Origin: Selenomonas sp.
GTDB taxonomy: Bacteria; Bacillota; Negativicutes; Selenomonadales; Selenomonadaceae
Assembly: GCA_022482925.1 (NCBI GenBank)
Contig: JAKVOG010000012.1
Location: 1 to 64,000, forward strand
DNA: 64,000 nt
Direction: 5' to 3'
Shown: positions 28,744 through 38,145 of the stretch, piece after piece
Numbering within the stretch: the first letter of the stretch is position 1
Layout of the letters: every line of letters starts with the position of its first letter
Notes under the pieces: generated by a model
Told to the model about the DNA's origin: nothing
Seen by the model: only the letters and a program-made list of their open reading frames with translations
Databases searched by the model: none
Position numbers and translations under genes: made by a program

Positions 28744-29310
28744 ATGGAGAAATCATTTACTATGACGAATACAAATCAGAAGATATCTGCCCGCGACCTC
28801 ACGAAGATGGCACTTTGCATTGCCTTCTGTGCGGTCTCCGCGCTGCTCTCATTCCCTTTGCCGTTTACGCCAGGAATGGTCACAGGACTGACCATTGCCC
28901 TGACCGTGACGGCTTTTGTCCTGCCAGCGCGGCTGACCTTCATCGCGGTAGCCGGCTATGTCTTCATGGGGGCCGTCGGCCTGCCGATTCTGCCGGGTGG
29001 CATGGGCGGCCTGGGACGCATTCTTGGTCCGACTGGCGGCTTCTACATCGGCTGGCCGTTCGTCTGCCTCATTGAGAGCCTGCTCAAGGGAAAAGAGCCG
29101 AATTTTCGCCGCTATGCACTTGTGAGCATTGTGGCCGGCATCCCACTGACCTACGTGGGCGGCATCATCTCGATGATGCTCGTCATGCACCTGGGGCTCT
29201 GGGAGGGGCTGACGATGGCAGCCTTTCCGTTCATTCCCGGTGACATCATGAAAGCACTGCTGGGGTCCTTTATCGCCGTGCGCGTCAATAAGATGCTCGC
29301 AAGCCACTGA
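28744..29310 (+). CDS. bioY: Biotin transporter BioY (ECF S component)
   Basis: 188 residues from MEKSFTMTN (AGGAGG site). Six predicted helices, with the BioY signatures FTPGMVTGLTIALTVTAFVLP, PILPGGMGGLGRILGPTGGFYIGWP and the late FIPGDIMKALL. BioY binds biotin in the membrane and works alone or with the shared ECF ATPase module (not in this window). It is transcribed singly from the promoter above. Confidence 0.92.
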   Translation: MEKSFTMTNTNQKISARDLTKMALCIAFCAVSALLSFPLPFTPGMVTGLTIALTVTAFVLPARLTFIAVAGYVFMGAVGLPILPGGMGGLGRILGPTGGFYIGWPFVCLIESLLKGKEPNFRRYALVSIVAGIPLTYVGGIISMMLVMHLGLWEGLTMAAFPFIPGDIMKALLGSFIAVRVNKMLASH

Positions 29311-29406
29311 GATTCACAGCAAAATATAATCCTATTTCCAATCAATCATAATCTTGTTCTGTTAGACTTTCACTTGGGTTTATGACAAAAATGTCTACAG
29401 GAAGGA

Positions 29407-30048
29407 ATGATTCATTTGAAACAAGGGATTTTGCAGATGCTACGAGGGATTCTGGGGGCAGGAATGCTGGTGAGCATTGTTTGCCTGTCGGCAGGCTGTG
29501 GCTCAGGCAGTGCCAGTACGAGCAGTGCGGGCAATTCAGACAGCGCTGCTCCGGCGAAACCAGCAGTCACGCTGGTGGATAACACGCTTACCGCTTCTGC
29601 TTCCACCCTGCATCTCAAGGCGACGTCGGAGCTGAAGGAAGTCAAAGTGAAGAATGCGAAAAAAGGGGCGGTACTGGACCAGAAAGGCTGGCAGGGTAAG
29701 GGGAATGACGTCAGTGTTACTGCGGGCTGTGTCTCTTACGATCAGGCAAAGCTCGATAAGACGGGCTCGCATCTTTACCTCAATGATCAGGCGGATCATC
29801 AGCAGCAGGCAGTCAGCAGGAACTATGAGAATGCCGCCAATATCACGGTAACGGATACGACGGTTGCAGGTCATGAGGCGAAGAAGATCGAATTTGACTG
29901 TACGAATAAGAAAAAAGATTATCACATGACCATGCTGATCTTTATCGTTGGCAGTGATCAATGGATGGTCGAGACTCTGACTGCCGCCGGCAGTGAGGAA
30001 GCTGCAGCGACAGCGGCTGATGTACTGGGCAGTATCCAGTTGCAGTAA
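29407..30048 (+). CDS. Lipoprotein of unknown function
   Basis: 213 residues. Signal peptide with lipobox LSAGC (Cys about residue 31) followed by a Ser/Gly/Ala-rich spacer. The mature domain (about residues 55-213) has alternating beta-type segments and KIEFDCTNKKKDYHMTMLIFIVGSDQWMVETLTA near the end. It resembles small extracytoplasmic domains of unknown role. The initiation codon may be 29407 or a later ATG at 29437. Its terminator at 30075 is interrupted by the group II intron. Confidence 0.65.
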   Translation: MIHLKQGILQMLRGILGAGMLVSIVCLSAGCGSGSASTSSAGNSDSAAPAKPAVTLVDNTLTASASTLHLKATSELKEVKVKNAKKGAVLDQKGWQGKGNDVSVTAGCVSYDQAKLDKTGSHLYLNDQADHQQQAVSRNYENAANITVTDTTVAGHEAKKIEFDCTNKKKDYHMTMLIFIVGSDQWMVETLTAAGSEEAAATAADVLGSIQLQ

Positions 30049-30074
30049 GCAGAATGTAGACAAAGAGAATAGAG

Positions 30075-30106
30075 ACACCGGAGAAAGAGAGTTTCTCCGG
30101 TGCTTT
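30075..30106 (+). terminator. Intrinsic terminator used as group II intron target
   Basis: The perfect stem CACCGGAGAAA/TTTCTCCGGTG (30076-30102) is followed by CTTT, where the intron begins. Joining the exons restores a longer T-run (CTTTTTAAT). Confidence 0.85.
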
Positions 30107-32009
30107 GTGCGCCCGGCATGGGCGCACTCTAATGGGTGAAAGTCCCTAGACTACCCGGTAGCGGGAAGGTCATAGCTGAACACCAAGGGTGTCCATCGTG
30201 AGGTGGAATCTGAAGGAAGGTGTAAGCAAATCTCTGGTCTGACGAACAGAAATCACATAAGGCTAATTCATGAGGATAAGGCCGCAAACCAGGCCAAAGT
30301 CCAATAGCTACACGGAATCATGGATAGTAAATGTGGCAGACACATGGAGAGAAAGAGTGCGTTCTTACCCGGGGAGGTCTCACGGACATGACCAATGTCA
30401 TATAATATTGGCGGTCATGGTTGAAACAAGATTTACCGTGAGAAGTCAGCTGGGGTCATAGTACGAGGTGGGCTATAGGCCATCTCGGAAGGACCGAACC
30501 TTAGGAGATGTCAATAAATGAATGTAACCAAGCAGAATGACAAAGGCAGAAAACTTCATAATGAGGACTGCCCGCAAAAGGTAGCTGCGGAACAGCAAGG
30601 ATATGCGGGAGTGCCTGTTTCTGTGAGGATTGCTGAATTGAGCGGCATCATTGCAGACTTGCCAACGGACAGTCTGTTGAAGCGGATTATCTCAAGAGAC
30701 AACATGAATGTTGCCTACCAAAAGGTAAAATCCAATCGAGGAGCAGGCGGAATCGACAAGATGAGCGTAGATGAGCTTCTGCCGTATCTTAGAGAGCACC
30801 GCTTGAGCCTCCTTCAGCAGATAAAGGACGGCAAATATAAGCCGAACCCTGTCCGTCGGGTAGAAATACCCAAAGAAGAAAAAGGCAAATACCGAAAACT
30901 GGGAATACCGACAGTAGTAGACAGGGTGATACAACAGGCCATAGCCCAAGTGCTCACCCCTATCTACGAACCGCAATTCTCAGAATCCAGCTTCGGCTTC
31001 AGGCCGGGGCGTGGAGCCCATGACGCCCTACGGCAATGCCAGAAATATGCGAATGAAGGCTATGTCTACGTAGTAGATATGGACTTGGAGAAGTTCTTCG
31101 ATACAGTCTGCCAGAGCAAGCTGATAGAAGTCCTTTCCCGAAGCATAAAAGACGGCAGGGTCATATCGCTGATTCACAAGTATCTCAATGCAGGAGTAAT
31201 CCGGCAGGGAGTCTTTGAACGTAGTGAGCAGGGAGTACCGCAGGGAGGGCCGTTAAGCCCTCTGTTAAGCAACGTCATGTTGAACGAACTGGACAAGGAA
31301 CTGGAAAAGCGTAACCACAAATTTGTGAGATACGCAGATGACTGCATGATACTGTGCAAGAGCAGGAGAAGTGCAGAAAGAACCCTGACCAGCACAATCC
31401 GATTCATAGAAGGGAAACTGTTCCTAAAAGTGAACCGTGAGAAGACCAGCGTGGCACACATTTCCCGAGTGAAGTATCTTGGTTATGGCTTCTACCGTTA
31501 CAAAGGCGAATGCCGTTTCAAGGTACACCAGAAGTCGCTAGTGAAGATGAAGAACCGCCTCCGGGTGCTGACGAACCGGAGGAAGGCTATAAGCAACGAA
31601 GATAGACCGCTTATGCTGAGCAGATTTATAAAAGGCTGGGTAAACTACTTCAAGCTGGCGGACATGAAGGGAATGCTTAAGCAGGTAGATGAATGGCTTC
31701 GCAGAAGGATACGGGCAATCTACTGGAAACAGTGGAAGAAGGTTAGGACAAGGTACCGAATGATTAGGCAGTACAAATTGCCGGAATGGAAGGTACATGA
31801 ACTTGCCAACTGCCGAAAGGGGATATGGAGAGCGGCAGTAATGCTGAACTCAGTCCTCACAAACAAAGAAATAGCCCGACAAGGCTATATAGCCATGTCG
31901 AGCTATTATGAGCAAGTATGTGAAAACTAAGGAACCGCCGTGTACCGAACGGTACGCACGGTGGTGTGAGAGGTCGGCTGGTCAAACAATGGTCAGCCTC
32001 CTACTCGAT
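30107..32009 (+). mobile_element. Group II intron, probably class C
   Basis: 5' end GTGCGCCCGGCATGGGCG and the following GGGTGAAAGTCCC, AACACCAAGGGTGTCC and GAAGGAAGGTGTAAGC segments are group II domain I hallmarks. Domain IV holds the reverse transcriptase gene. After it come a domain V hairpin (GAACCGCCGTGTACC...GGTACGCACGGTGG, about 31931-31970) and a domain VI stem ending CTCGAT at 32009. Insertion just after a terminator stem and the absence of an HNH domain fit class C. Total length about 1.9 kb; it appears intact. Confidence 0.9.
30518..31930 (+). CDS. ltrA: Group II intron reverse transcriptase/maturase
   Basis: 470 residues. RT domains: NRGAGGIDKMSVDELLPYL, RPLGIPT-like KLGIPTVVDRVIQQAI, SSFGFRPGRGAHDAL, the active site VRYADDCMIL, and VKYLGYGF. 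Maturase domain X follows (RFIKGWVNYFKLADM). The protein ends soon after, so there is no HNH endonuclease; mobility would use other primers. It is needed for intron splicing and retrohoming. The start at 30518 follows TAGGAGATG. All catalytic residues are intact. Confidence 0.95.
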   Translation: MNVTKQNDKGRKLHNEDCPQKVAAEQQGYAGVPVSVRIAELSGIIADLPTDSLLKRIISRDNMNVAYQKVKSNRGAGGIDKMSVDELLPYLREHRLSLLQQIKDGKYKPNPVRRVEIPKEEKGKYRKLGIPTVVDRVIQQAIAQVLTPIYEPQFSESSFGFRPGRGAHDALRQCQKYANEGYVYVVDMDLEKFFDTVCQSKLIEVLSRSIKDGRVISLIHKYLNAGVIRQGVFERSEQGVPQGGPLSPLLSNVMLNELDKELEKRNHKFVRYADDCMILCKSRRSAERTLTSTIRFIEGKLFLKVNREKTSVAHISRVKYLGYGFYRYKGECRFKVHQKSLVKMKNRLRVLTNRRKAISNEDRPLMLSRFIKGWVNYFKLADMKGMLKQVDEWLRRRIRAIYWKQWKKVRTRYRMIRQYKLPEWKVHELANCRKGIWRAAVMLNSVLTNKEIARQGYIAMSSYYEQVCEN

Positions 32010-32033
32010 TTAATAATATTATTAAAATATTTG

Positions 32034-32064
32034 TCTATCCTATAAAAACAGGATAGATTTTTTT
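32034..32064 (+). terminator. Intrinsic terminator downstream of the intron
   Basis: TCTATCCT/AGGATAGA stem with a T7 tract. It is a second terminator for upstream transcription and shields the ABC transporter operon, whose -10 TATAAT is at 32077-32082. Confidence 0.8.
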
Positions 32065-32131
32065 AGTGTAACACTGTATAATACTGAGTATCGGTTTATT
32101 TACAAAGTATTAGGGAAAAGGTGTGAGTTCA

Positions 32132-33142
32132 ATGTTTATGTCAAAAAAACTCAAAGCTGTCGTTTTGGGGCTTACGGCTGTCTGTGCTGCCGGATTGATT
32201 GCGGGCTGCGGTGGATCGCAGAGTGCGTCCAGTGGCAGCGGCGATAAGAAGAATGTAAAAGTCGGTATCGTGCAGCTGGTGGAGCATAATGCACTGGATG
32301 CGGCCAATAAGGGCTTCATCGATGGACTCAAGGAGCGCGGCTACGAGGAAGGGAAGAACCTCAGTATCGACCGTCAGAACGCGCAGGCCGATCAGTCCAA
32401 CCTGCAGAATATCTCCCAGCGTTTCGTGAGTGCGAAAATGGATCTGATCTGTGCCATCGCAACACCGGCTGCTCAGACGGTAGCGAATGCGACGAAGGAT
32501 ATCCCAATCGTCGGTACGGCAATCACGGACTATGTCGGTGCGAAACTGGTTGCCTCAAATGAAGCACCGAAGGGTAATGTTACCGGGACAAGCGATATGA
32601 ACCCGGTTAAGGAACAGATCGATCTCATGATGAAGCTGTGCCCGAATGCCAAGACCATCGGCACGATCTACTGCTCCAGTGAGGTGAACTCTGAGGTCCA
32701 GGTCAAGGCCATGAAGGAGTATGCTGAGTCGAAGGGGCTCAAGGTTGAGGTCGCTACGATCTCGACGGTCAATGATATCCAGCAGGCTGCGCAGAGCCTG
32801 GTCGGACAGGTCGATGTATTCTATGAGCCGACCGATAATATCATCGCCTCGGCTATGCCGACGCTTGTTGCAATCACTGACCCGGCCAAGAAGCCAGTCA
32901 TCTGCGGTGAGCCGAATATGGTCAAGGCTGGCGGTTTCGCAACCTATGGCATCGACTACTACAAGCTCGGTGTCCAGACCGGCTACATGGCTGCCGATAT
33001 CCTGGATGGCAAGTCCAAACCGGCCACGATGCCAATCGAGATGGCCAAGGATCTCAAGATCACAATCAACAAGAAATCAGCCGTTGCACTCGGCATCACG
33101 ATTCCTGAGGATGTCCTCAAGGATGCAGATGTCGTCGAGTAA
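32132..33142 (+). CDS. ABC transporter substrate-binding lipoprotein (TrpX/DUF534 type)
   Basis: About 336 residues; signal peptide with lipobox LIAGC. The periplasmic-binding fold of the ABC sugar/amino-acid DUF534 group has VKVGIVQLVEHNALDAANKGFIDGL, QNISQRFVSAKMDLICAIATPAAQ, and VDVFYEPTDNIIASAMPTLV. Relatives in Firmicutes are often linked to tryptophan or tyrosine uptake (TrpXYZ), but the ligand here is not shown. ATG 32132 after AAAAGGTGTG is preferred to GTG 32123. It is the first gene of a three-gene operon. Confidence 0.85.
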   Translation: MFMSKKLKAVVLGLTAVCAAGLIAGCGGSQSASSGSGDKKNVKVGIVQLVEHNALDAANKGFIDGLKERGYEEGKNLSIDRQNAQADQSNLQNISQRFVSAKMDLICAIATPAAQTVANATKDIPIVGTAITDYVGAKLVASNEAPKGNVTGTSDMNPVKEQIDLMMKLCPNAKTIGTIYCSSEVNSEVQVKAMKEYAESKGLKVEVATISTVNDIQQAAQSLVGQVDVFYEPTDNIIASAMPTLVAITDPAKKPVICGEPNMVKAGGFATYGIDYYKLGVQTGYMAADILDGKSKPATMPIEMAKDLKITINKKSAVALGITIPEDVLKDADVVE

Positions 33143-33166
33143 AGCGGGCATTTAGGAGTTTACATT

Positions 33167-34051
33167 ATGGATCTAATCATTCCTACGATATCACAGGGCC
33201 TTTTATGGGCCCTGCTGGCAATCGGTGTCTATCTTACGTTCCGGGTACTGGATATTGCTGACCTTACGGTAGAGGGCAGTTTCCCGCTCGGGGCCGCAAC
33301 AGCGGCTGCCTGCCTGCTGGCCGGCTACAGCCCGCTTTTCTCGATGTTTGCCGCCTTTGTCGCGGGGATGCTCAGTGGCGTCGTGACGGGAATACTCTGC
33401 ACGAAACTCAAGATTCCGGCTCTGCTGGCCGGCATCCTTACGATGATCGCGCTCTATTCGGTAAACCTGCGCATCATGGGCAAGGCCAATCTGCCGATGC
33501 TGCAGACGGATACGGTATTCACGCTCGGCAGCGGCCTGGGGCTGGATAAGCAGCTCACGGTTCTCGTCGTTGGCTTCGTGGTCGTTCTGATCGTCAGTGT
33601 GCTCTGCTACTGGTTCTTCGGAACAGAGATTGGTGCTGCGGTCCGTGCAACGGGCTACAACCCGCATATGATCCGCGCCAATGGCGTCAATACGGATCAT
33701 ACGATCATCCTCGGACTGCTGCTTTCTAATGGGCTGGTGGCCATCTCTGGCGCGCTGGTCGCCCAGAGCAATGGCTTCGCAGATGTCGGCATGGGCGTCG
33801 GCACCATCGTCATCGGTCTGGCATCCGTTATCATCGGTGAGGTGTTGTTCGGAACCCGCAGTTTCCGCAACTGCCTGATCTCGGTTATCCTCGGATCGAT
33901 CGTCTACCGTGCAGTCATCGCCGTGGTCCTGCAGATGGGGATGCCGCCAAACGACCTGAAGCTTTTCACGGCGGTATTGGTGGCACTCGCTCTGAGCCTG
34001 CCGCTGATCCAGAACCGTCTGCGCAAGCAGGCACGAAAGGCGGTGGACTGA
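33167..34051 (+). CDS. ABC transporter permease (TrpY type)
   Basis: 294 residues with about eight hydrophobic helices, of the branched-chain/ribose-type (BPD_transp_2) permease family: GVYLTFRVLDIADLTVEGSF at the N-terminus and GAAVRATGYNPHMIRANGVN before a coupling region. It lies 24 bases after the binding protein and abuts the ATPase start (TGAATG). It forms the membrane channel of the importer. Confidence 0.88.
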   Translation: MDLIIPTISQGLLWALLAIGVYLTFRVLDIADLTVEGSFPLGAATAAACLLAGYSPLFSMFAAFVAGMLSGVVTGILCTKLKIPALLAGILTMIALYSVNLRIMGKANLPMLQTDTVFTLGSGLGLDKQLTVLVVGFVVVLIVSVLCYWFFGTEIGAAVRATGYNPHMIRANGVNTDHTIILGLLLSNGLVAISGALVAQSNGFADVGMGVGTIVIGLASVIIGEVLFGTRSFRNCLISVILGSIVYRAVIAVVLQMGMPPNDLKLFTAVLVALALSLPLIQNRLRKQARKAVD

Positions 34052-34846
34052 ATGCTCAGAATCGAACAGATTTCCAAGACATTCAATCCGGGTACCATCA
34101 CGGAGAAGCTGGCACTGCATCAGGTGTCCCTGCATCTGGAGCCGGGTGATTTCGTCACGGTTATCGGCGGCAACGGAGCGGGCAAGTCCACGCTGATGAA
34201 CTCCATTGCCGGTACGTATCCGGTGGATGAGGGACATATCCTCATTGATGGGACGGATATTACGAAGTGGGCCGAGCACAAGCGGGCCAGATATATCGGT
34301 CGTGTATTCCAGGACCCGATGATGGGGACGGCGGCTGGCATGATGATCGAGGAAAACCTCGCGATTGCATCCCGCCGCGGCAAGATGCCGACGCTGCGTT
34401 GGAGCTCGCCCAAGAGTCAGCGGGAAAGTTTCCGCGAGCAGGTGGCGTCGCTGCACCTCGGGCTGGAGGATCGGCTGGAGTCCAAGGTAGGCCTGCTGTC
34501 CGGCGGCCAGCGCCAGGCGCTGACGCTGTTGATGGCAACGATGGCTAAGCCGAAACTGCTGCTGCTCGATGAGCATACGGCAGCGCTCGACCCGAAGACA
34601 GCGGAGCAGGTCCTGAAGATCACGACGGATATCGTTGCCAGCCAGCATTTGACGACGCTGATGATCACACATAACATGAAGGATGCGCTGCGCTGCGGCA
34701 ATCGCCTGATTATGATGTACGATGGGAAGATCCTGTTCGACATCAAGGGCGAGGAAAAAAAGAATCTCACGGTCAAAGACCTGCTCGCCATGTTCGAGCA
34801 GGCTGCCGGCAGCGAGCTTACGAGCGATAGTCTGCTGTTGAGCTGA
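34052..34846 (+). CDS. ABC transporter ATPase (TrpZ type)
   Basis: 264 residues with Walker A GGNGAGKST (residues about 38-46), Q-loop VFQDPMMGT, signature LSGGQRQAL, Walker B LLLLDEHTAALD and switch His in MITHNM. It completes the importer with the two genes upstream. The start directly follows the permease stop. A terminator lies downstream at 34870. Confidence 0.93.
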   Translation: MLRIEQISKTFNPGTITEKLALHQVSLHLEPGDFVTVIGGNGAGKSTLMNSIAGTYPVDEGHILIDGTDITKWAEHKRARYIGRVFQDPMMGTAAGMMIEENLAIASRRGKMPTLRWSSPKSQRESFREQVASLHLGLEDRLESKVGLLSGGQRQALTLLMATMAKPKLLLLDEHTAALDPKTAEQVLKITTDIVASQHLTTLMITHNMKDALRCGNRLIMMYDGKILFDIKGEEKKNLTVKDLLAMFEQAAGSELTSDSLLLS

Positions 34847-34869
34847 GATACATAAAGAAACGAGAAAAC

Positions 34870-34912
34870 CAGCCATTTCAAGGCCTTTTGCCGAGAGATG
34901 GCTGTTTTTTTA
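34870..34912 (+). terminator. Intrinsic terminator of the ABC operon
   Basis: CAGCCAT...ATGGCTG stem with a longer loop and T8 tract, six bases before repeat C begins. Confidence 0.8.
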
Positions 34913-34917
34913 GTGGA

Positions 34918-35817
34918 TCGATAAAATGGAATACTGACCTGTCCAAGAGATGAACCCGGAGGGTGAAATCGATTGGGTAACAGGTCGTACGCGATAAGCA
35001 GAGAACCACAAGCTTGCTTGTGTGTGAATCGCTTATGCAAAGCTAAACGTCCCAAGAGGTGAGTCCGAAGGACGAAGGCGATTGGCTGACGTTGACCGCA
35101 AAGTGGTTGCTTCTTTAAGTTACAGGTGACGAGTCGGCACAAGCTCAGCACGGGGTTCGGTGGAACTATTTTTTTGGCTTCCACTGAATGTCCCGCCCTG
35201 AGATTGTAGTATTTACTTAGCTGGCGCGCCGGTACCACGGCGCCGCAACGAATCGACGGACCTAGACAGTACCTACGGCGTGCCAGCCTACGGCAGTCGT
35301 TCCAGCCAAAAGAAATAGTTTCCCCTCGCCCTCCGTCGATTAGTGACGGCTTCCGGACAGTTCTCCTTTTGACGGTAGGTCTTGGTTCGATTCGAGCAGG
35401 TTTGTTGAATTCCATCATCGAAGGAAGAACCAGCAATGTAGCTGCTTTAGAGAAAAGCAGACATCGATGCATCGAGCCCAGCCGCGGGGACAGCACATAG
35501 CCATAAGTGGAGCTTTGGTGTTCTGCGTTAAGAAAAAAATTTGGGGCTACCACCCTTCCTTGAAAAAAACTTTCGTTCAAGCGAAGCGCGTTTAAGTTTG
35601 TTTTCAATGATTAATTAAAGCCCAAAATTTTTTTTAGCAGGTTACCTAGGTGGAACGTTGGCTATGTGCTGCCCCCGCGGCGGTCTAATTTCTTCGAACT
35701 AAGCGCTCCTTCGCTGCGTTATGTTTACTCGTTCTTCGAACTTTGTCTGAGCTGGTTTGATTGTACCTAGCCTCGGTGCTTCTTCGAGGAACTGAGTGAC
35801 CTATTCCAGTTTGTCGA
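34918..35817. repeat. Non-coding TIR element C (900 bp, highly structured)
   Basis: Ends TCGATAAAATGGAATA and TATTCCAGTTTGTCGA are inverted repeats with two mismatches. The body matches element B in reverse orientation. Its 23-bp inverted repeat (35481-35503 with 35659-35681) has GCACATAGCC/GGCTATGTGC where B has GCGCATAGCC/GGCTATGCGC, and its inner stem has GGGCT/AGCCC where B has AGGCT/AGCCT. Both are compensatory changes. A 5' twin-hairpin module (about 34935-35099) is absent from B but matches window positions 1-90. No protein-coding frame is convincing. Confidence 0.85.
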
Positions 35818-35836
35818 TGTGATGTTGATGTATATA

Positions 35837-35877
35837 TGAAAAGTACCTGTCCTTGTTTGGGCAGGCACTTTTCATAT
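35837..35877 (-). terminator. Terminator downstream of pbuX
   Basis: A long hairpin ATGAAAAGT(A)CCTGTCC/GGGCAGG(C)ACTTTTCAT lies between repeat C and the 3' end of the leftward permease gene. Confidence 0.65.
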
Positions 35878-35897
35878 GTGCAATGGGAAATTTTGTT

Positions 35898-37242
35898 TTA
35901 GAGGTATTCCCGTGGTTTTATAGTTGAGGTGTCTTTAGCACCGTTCAGGATCAGGTTCAGCACAATGGCGGTCAGACTGCCAATCGTGATGCCGCTGTTG
36001 CAGATGAGCTGGACACTGCTTGGAACTTGCTGTAGAATGCTGGTACACCAATCGGTATCAAGGCGATGGCAATGCTGATGGCGATGACCATCATATTGCT
36101 GTTGCCCTCGAACTCGATACGGGACAGGGTCTTGATTCCGCTGGCAGGCAACCATGCCGAACATTGCAAGTCCGGCACCGCCGAGAACCATGTTCGGGAT
36201 GCAGGCGACGATGGCGGCCAGCTTTCGGCAGCAGACCAAGCAGCATTAGCAGGACACCGCCGGTGGCTACGACGAAGCGACTGCGTACGCCGGTCAGGCT
36301 GACCAGACCGATGTTTTGGGCAAAAGCAGTATACGGGAATGCATTCAGTACACCGCCAAGTGCTGTGGAGAACCCATCGGCACGCAGGGCTTTGGTCAGG
36401 ACGGTCTCATTGACTGGTTTGTCGACAATCTCGCTGACGGCGATGACATCACCCGTGGTTTCTGCCATGGTAACGAGCATGACCAGTGTCATGGCGACGC
36501 AGGCAGCTGGATCGAAAATCGGCATTCCAAAGGCAAATGGTGTCGTGATGCCAAGAAGGGCGGCCTGTCCGACGGCTGAGAAGTTCACATAGCCAAGACC
36601 GGCAGCAATCATGGTGCCAAGAATCAGACCAAGTAAAACGGCAATGTGGCTCAGGAAGCCCGTGAAACAGCGGTAGAAGAATAGGATGATCGCCAGTACG
36701 ATAGCGGCGACCAGAATATAGGAAGGCTCAGCGAAGTCCGGTGCTTCCGGATTTGGGCCGGCAATCCAGCCAATGGCAACTGGCATCAGGGAGAGGCCAA
36801 TGATCGTGATGACGGCCCCTGTCACAACTGGTGGGAAGAAACGCAGCAGTTTGCTGAAGAAATTAGCGACAATAAAGCAGATGATACCGGCTACGATGGC
36901 TGACCCATAGATGACTTGCAGGCCTTCCACGCCGCCACCATGCGAGTTGGCAATGATGATCATCGGCATGACGGCGGTGAATGTACAGCCCTGGACAATT
37001 GGAAGCTTAGAACCAATATAAGGGCCGAAGCTCAGCGTCTGAACCAGGGTCGCAATACCACAGGTAAAAAGATCGGCATTGATCAGATAGATCAGATGCT
37101 GCGTGTCCAGATGAATGGCACCGGCCAGTACCAGTGGCACAGCCACTGCTCCAGAGTACATAGCCAGCACGTGCTGGAATCCATAGAGCAGCTGCCGCAG
37201 AAAGGGCAGCTGCTCATCAACGGGATGGACGGATTGTTCCAA
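35898..37242 (-). CDS. pbuX: Xanthine/uracil permease, NCS2 family (about three frameshifts)
   Basis: A polytopic NCS2 permease: QHVLAMYSGAVAVPLVLAGA, GCTFTAVMPMIIIA, GAVITIIGLSLMPVAI and the signature MAETTGDVIAVSE are in one frame. After LLMLLGLLPK the frame breaks near 36236, 36155 and 36025, and continues as LAAIVACIPNMVLGGAGLAMFGMVA, GIKTLSRIEF and ITIGSLTAIVLNLILNG. A TTG start at 37242 follows AGGAGG. Divergent from xpt, so xanthine is the likely substrate; uric acid or uracil are possible. Confidence 0.82.
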
Positions 37243-37379
37243 GATGATTCCTCCTAATTTATCAAGAAATAGAAACACATAAAGCATCTTTATTATAATA
37301 TAATAAGGCAAAAAAAACTATGGTTTTCCAGTGTAATGATGTATACTGAGAACATATCGAATTTAGGAGGCTTTTATTC

Positions 37380-37952
37380 ATGGAACTTTTGGAACAGCGG
37401 ATACTTGACGAAGGAATTGTTCTTCCGGGTAATGTACTTAAGGTGGATTCATTCCTGAATCATCAGATTGATCCGAAGCTGTCGATGGCAATGGGCAAGG
37501 AGCTGGTTCGGCTTTTTGATGGAACGAAGATCGACCGGGTACTGACGGTGGAAGCATCGGGGATTGCTATCGGTCTGACGACAGCATTCGTTCTCGGGGT
37601 TCCGCTGGTATTTGCGCGCAAGAAAGCGTCGGTGCTCATGACGGAGCCGGTCTATATGGAAAAAGTCTACTCCTATACGAAAAAGGAGAGCGCAGAGATT
37701 ACTGTACTGCAGAAGTTCCTGCCGGCTGGAGAAAACGTATTGCTTGTTGATGACTTCCTGGCTAATGGCGAGGCAGCATTGGGCATGGCTCGTATTGTGG
37801 AGAAGGCTGGCTCTGAAGTAGTTGGCATCGGTATCGCAATTGAGAAGTCCTTCCAGAACGGGCATAAACGCATACTGGATGCGGGTTATCATTTGGAGGC
37901 ATTGGCCAGTGTGGCTTCGCTGGATGACGGCAAGGTAACATTCGTGCGCTGA
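37380..37952 (+). CDS. xpt: Xanthine phosphoribosyltransferase
   Basis: 190 residues starting MELLEQRILDEGIVLPGNVLKVDSF, the standard Xpt N-terminus, with the PRPP-binding loop VLLVDDFLANGEA and the VEASGIAIG region. It salvages xanthine to XMP with PRPP. An AGGAGG site is upstream. It is divergent from the permease, sharing a 137-base intergenic region. I see no purine riboswitch there, unlike in Bacillus. Confidence 0.93.
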   Translation: MELLEQRILDEGIVLPGNVLKVDSFLNHQIDPKLSMAMGKELVRLFDGTKIDRVLTVEASGIAIGLTTAFVLGVPLVFARKKASVLMTEPVYMEKVYSYTKKESAEITVLQKFLPAGENVLLVDDFLANGEAALGMARIVEKAGSEVVGIGIAIEKSFQNGHKRILDAGYHLEALASVASLDDGKVTFVR

Positions 37953-37987
37953 GCTGTAAAAGCGGACAACGGAATAAGATCCTATCA

Positions 37988-38028
37988 TACCGGGACTGAA
38001 TTGTATTCAGCCCCGGTAATTTTTTTGT
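37988..38028 (+). terminator. Intrinsic terminator of xpt
   Basis: TACCGGG(A)CTGAAT/ATTCAG(C)CCCGGTA stem followed by T7. Confidence 0.9.
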
Positions 38029-38051
38029 ATCTGTATGTTTTAGCAAGGCAC

Positions 38052-38108
38052 TTGTGCGATTGCGGTAAAACGTATATAATTACTGTAATGTTTGCTGTCA
38101 TGACAGCA
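38052..38108 (+). promoter_or_regulatory. nadA promoter with palindromic operator
   Basis: TTGTGC (38052-38057), 17-base spacer, TATAAT (38075-38080). The perfect 16-bp palindrome TGCTGTCATGACAGCA (38093-38108) covers the expected transcription start and is well placed for a repressor such as the niacin-responsive NiaR. The GTC.GAC core is compatible with such sites, but identity is inferred. Confidence 0.6.
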
Positions 38109-38145
38109 GTGAATACTATAGATAGTCGGAGGCGGTTGAAAACTG

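Noticed and set aside
34935-35099. Hammerhead-like core (AUGA...stem...GAAA) in the twin hairpins
   Set aside because: The conserved C3-U4 of CUGANGA is replaced by G-A, and no stem III with the cleavage-site UH is present, so it is not a hammerhead ribozyme by motif.
37243-37379. Purine riboswitch between pbuX and xpt
   Set aside because: The region is only 137 bases and AT-rich, and lacks the conserved loop sequences of the purine aptamer.
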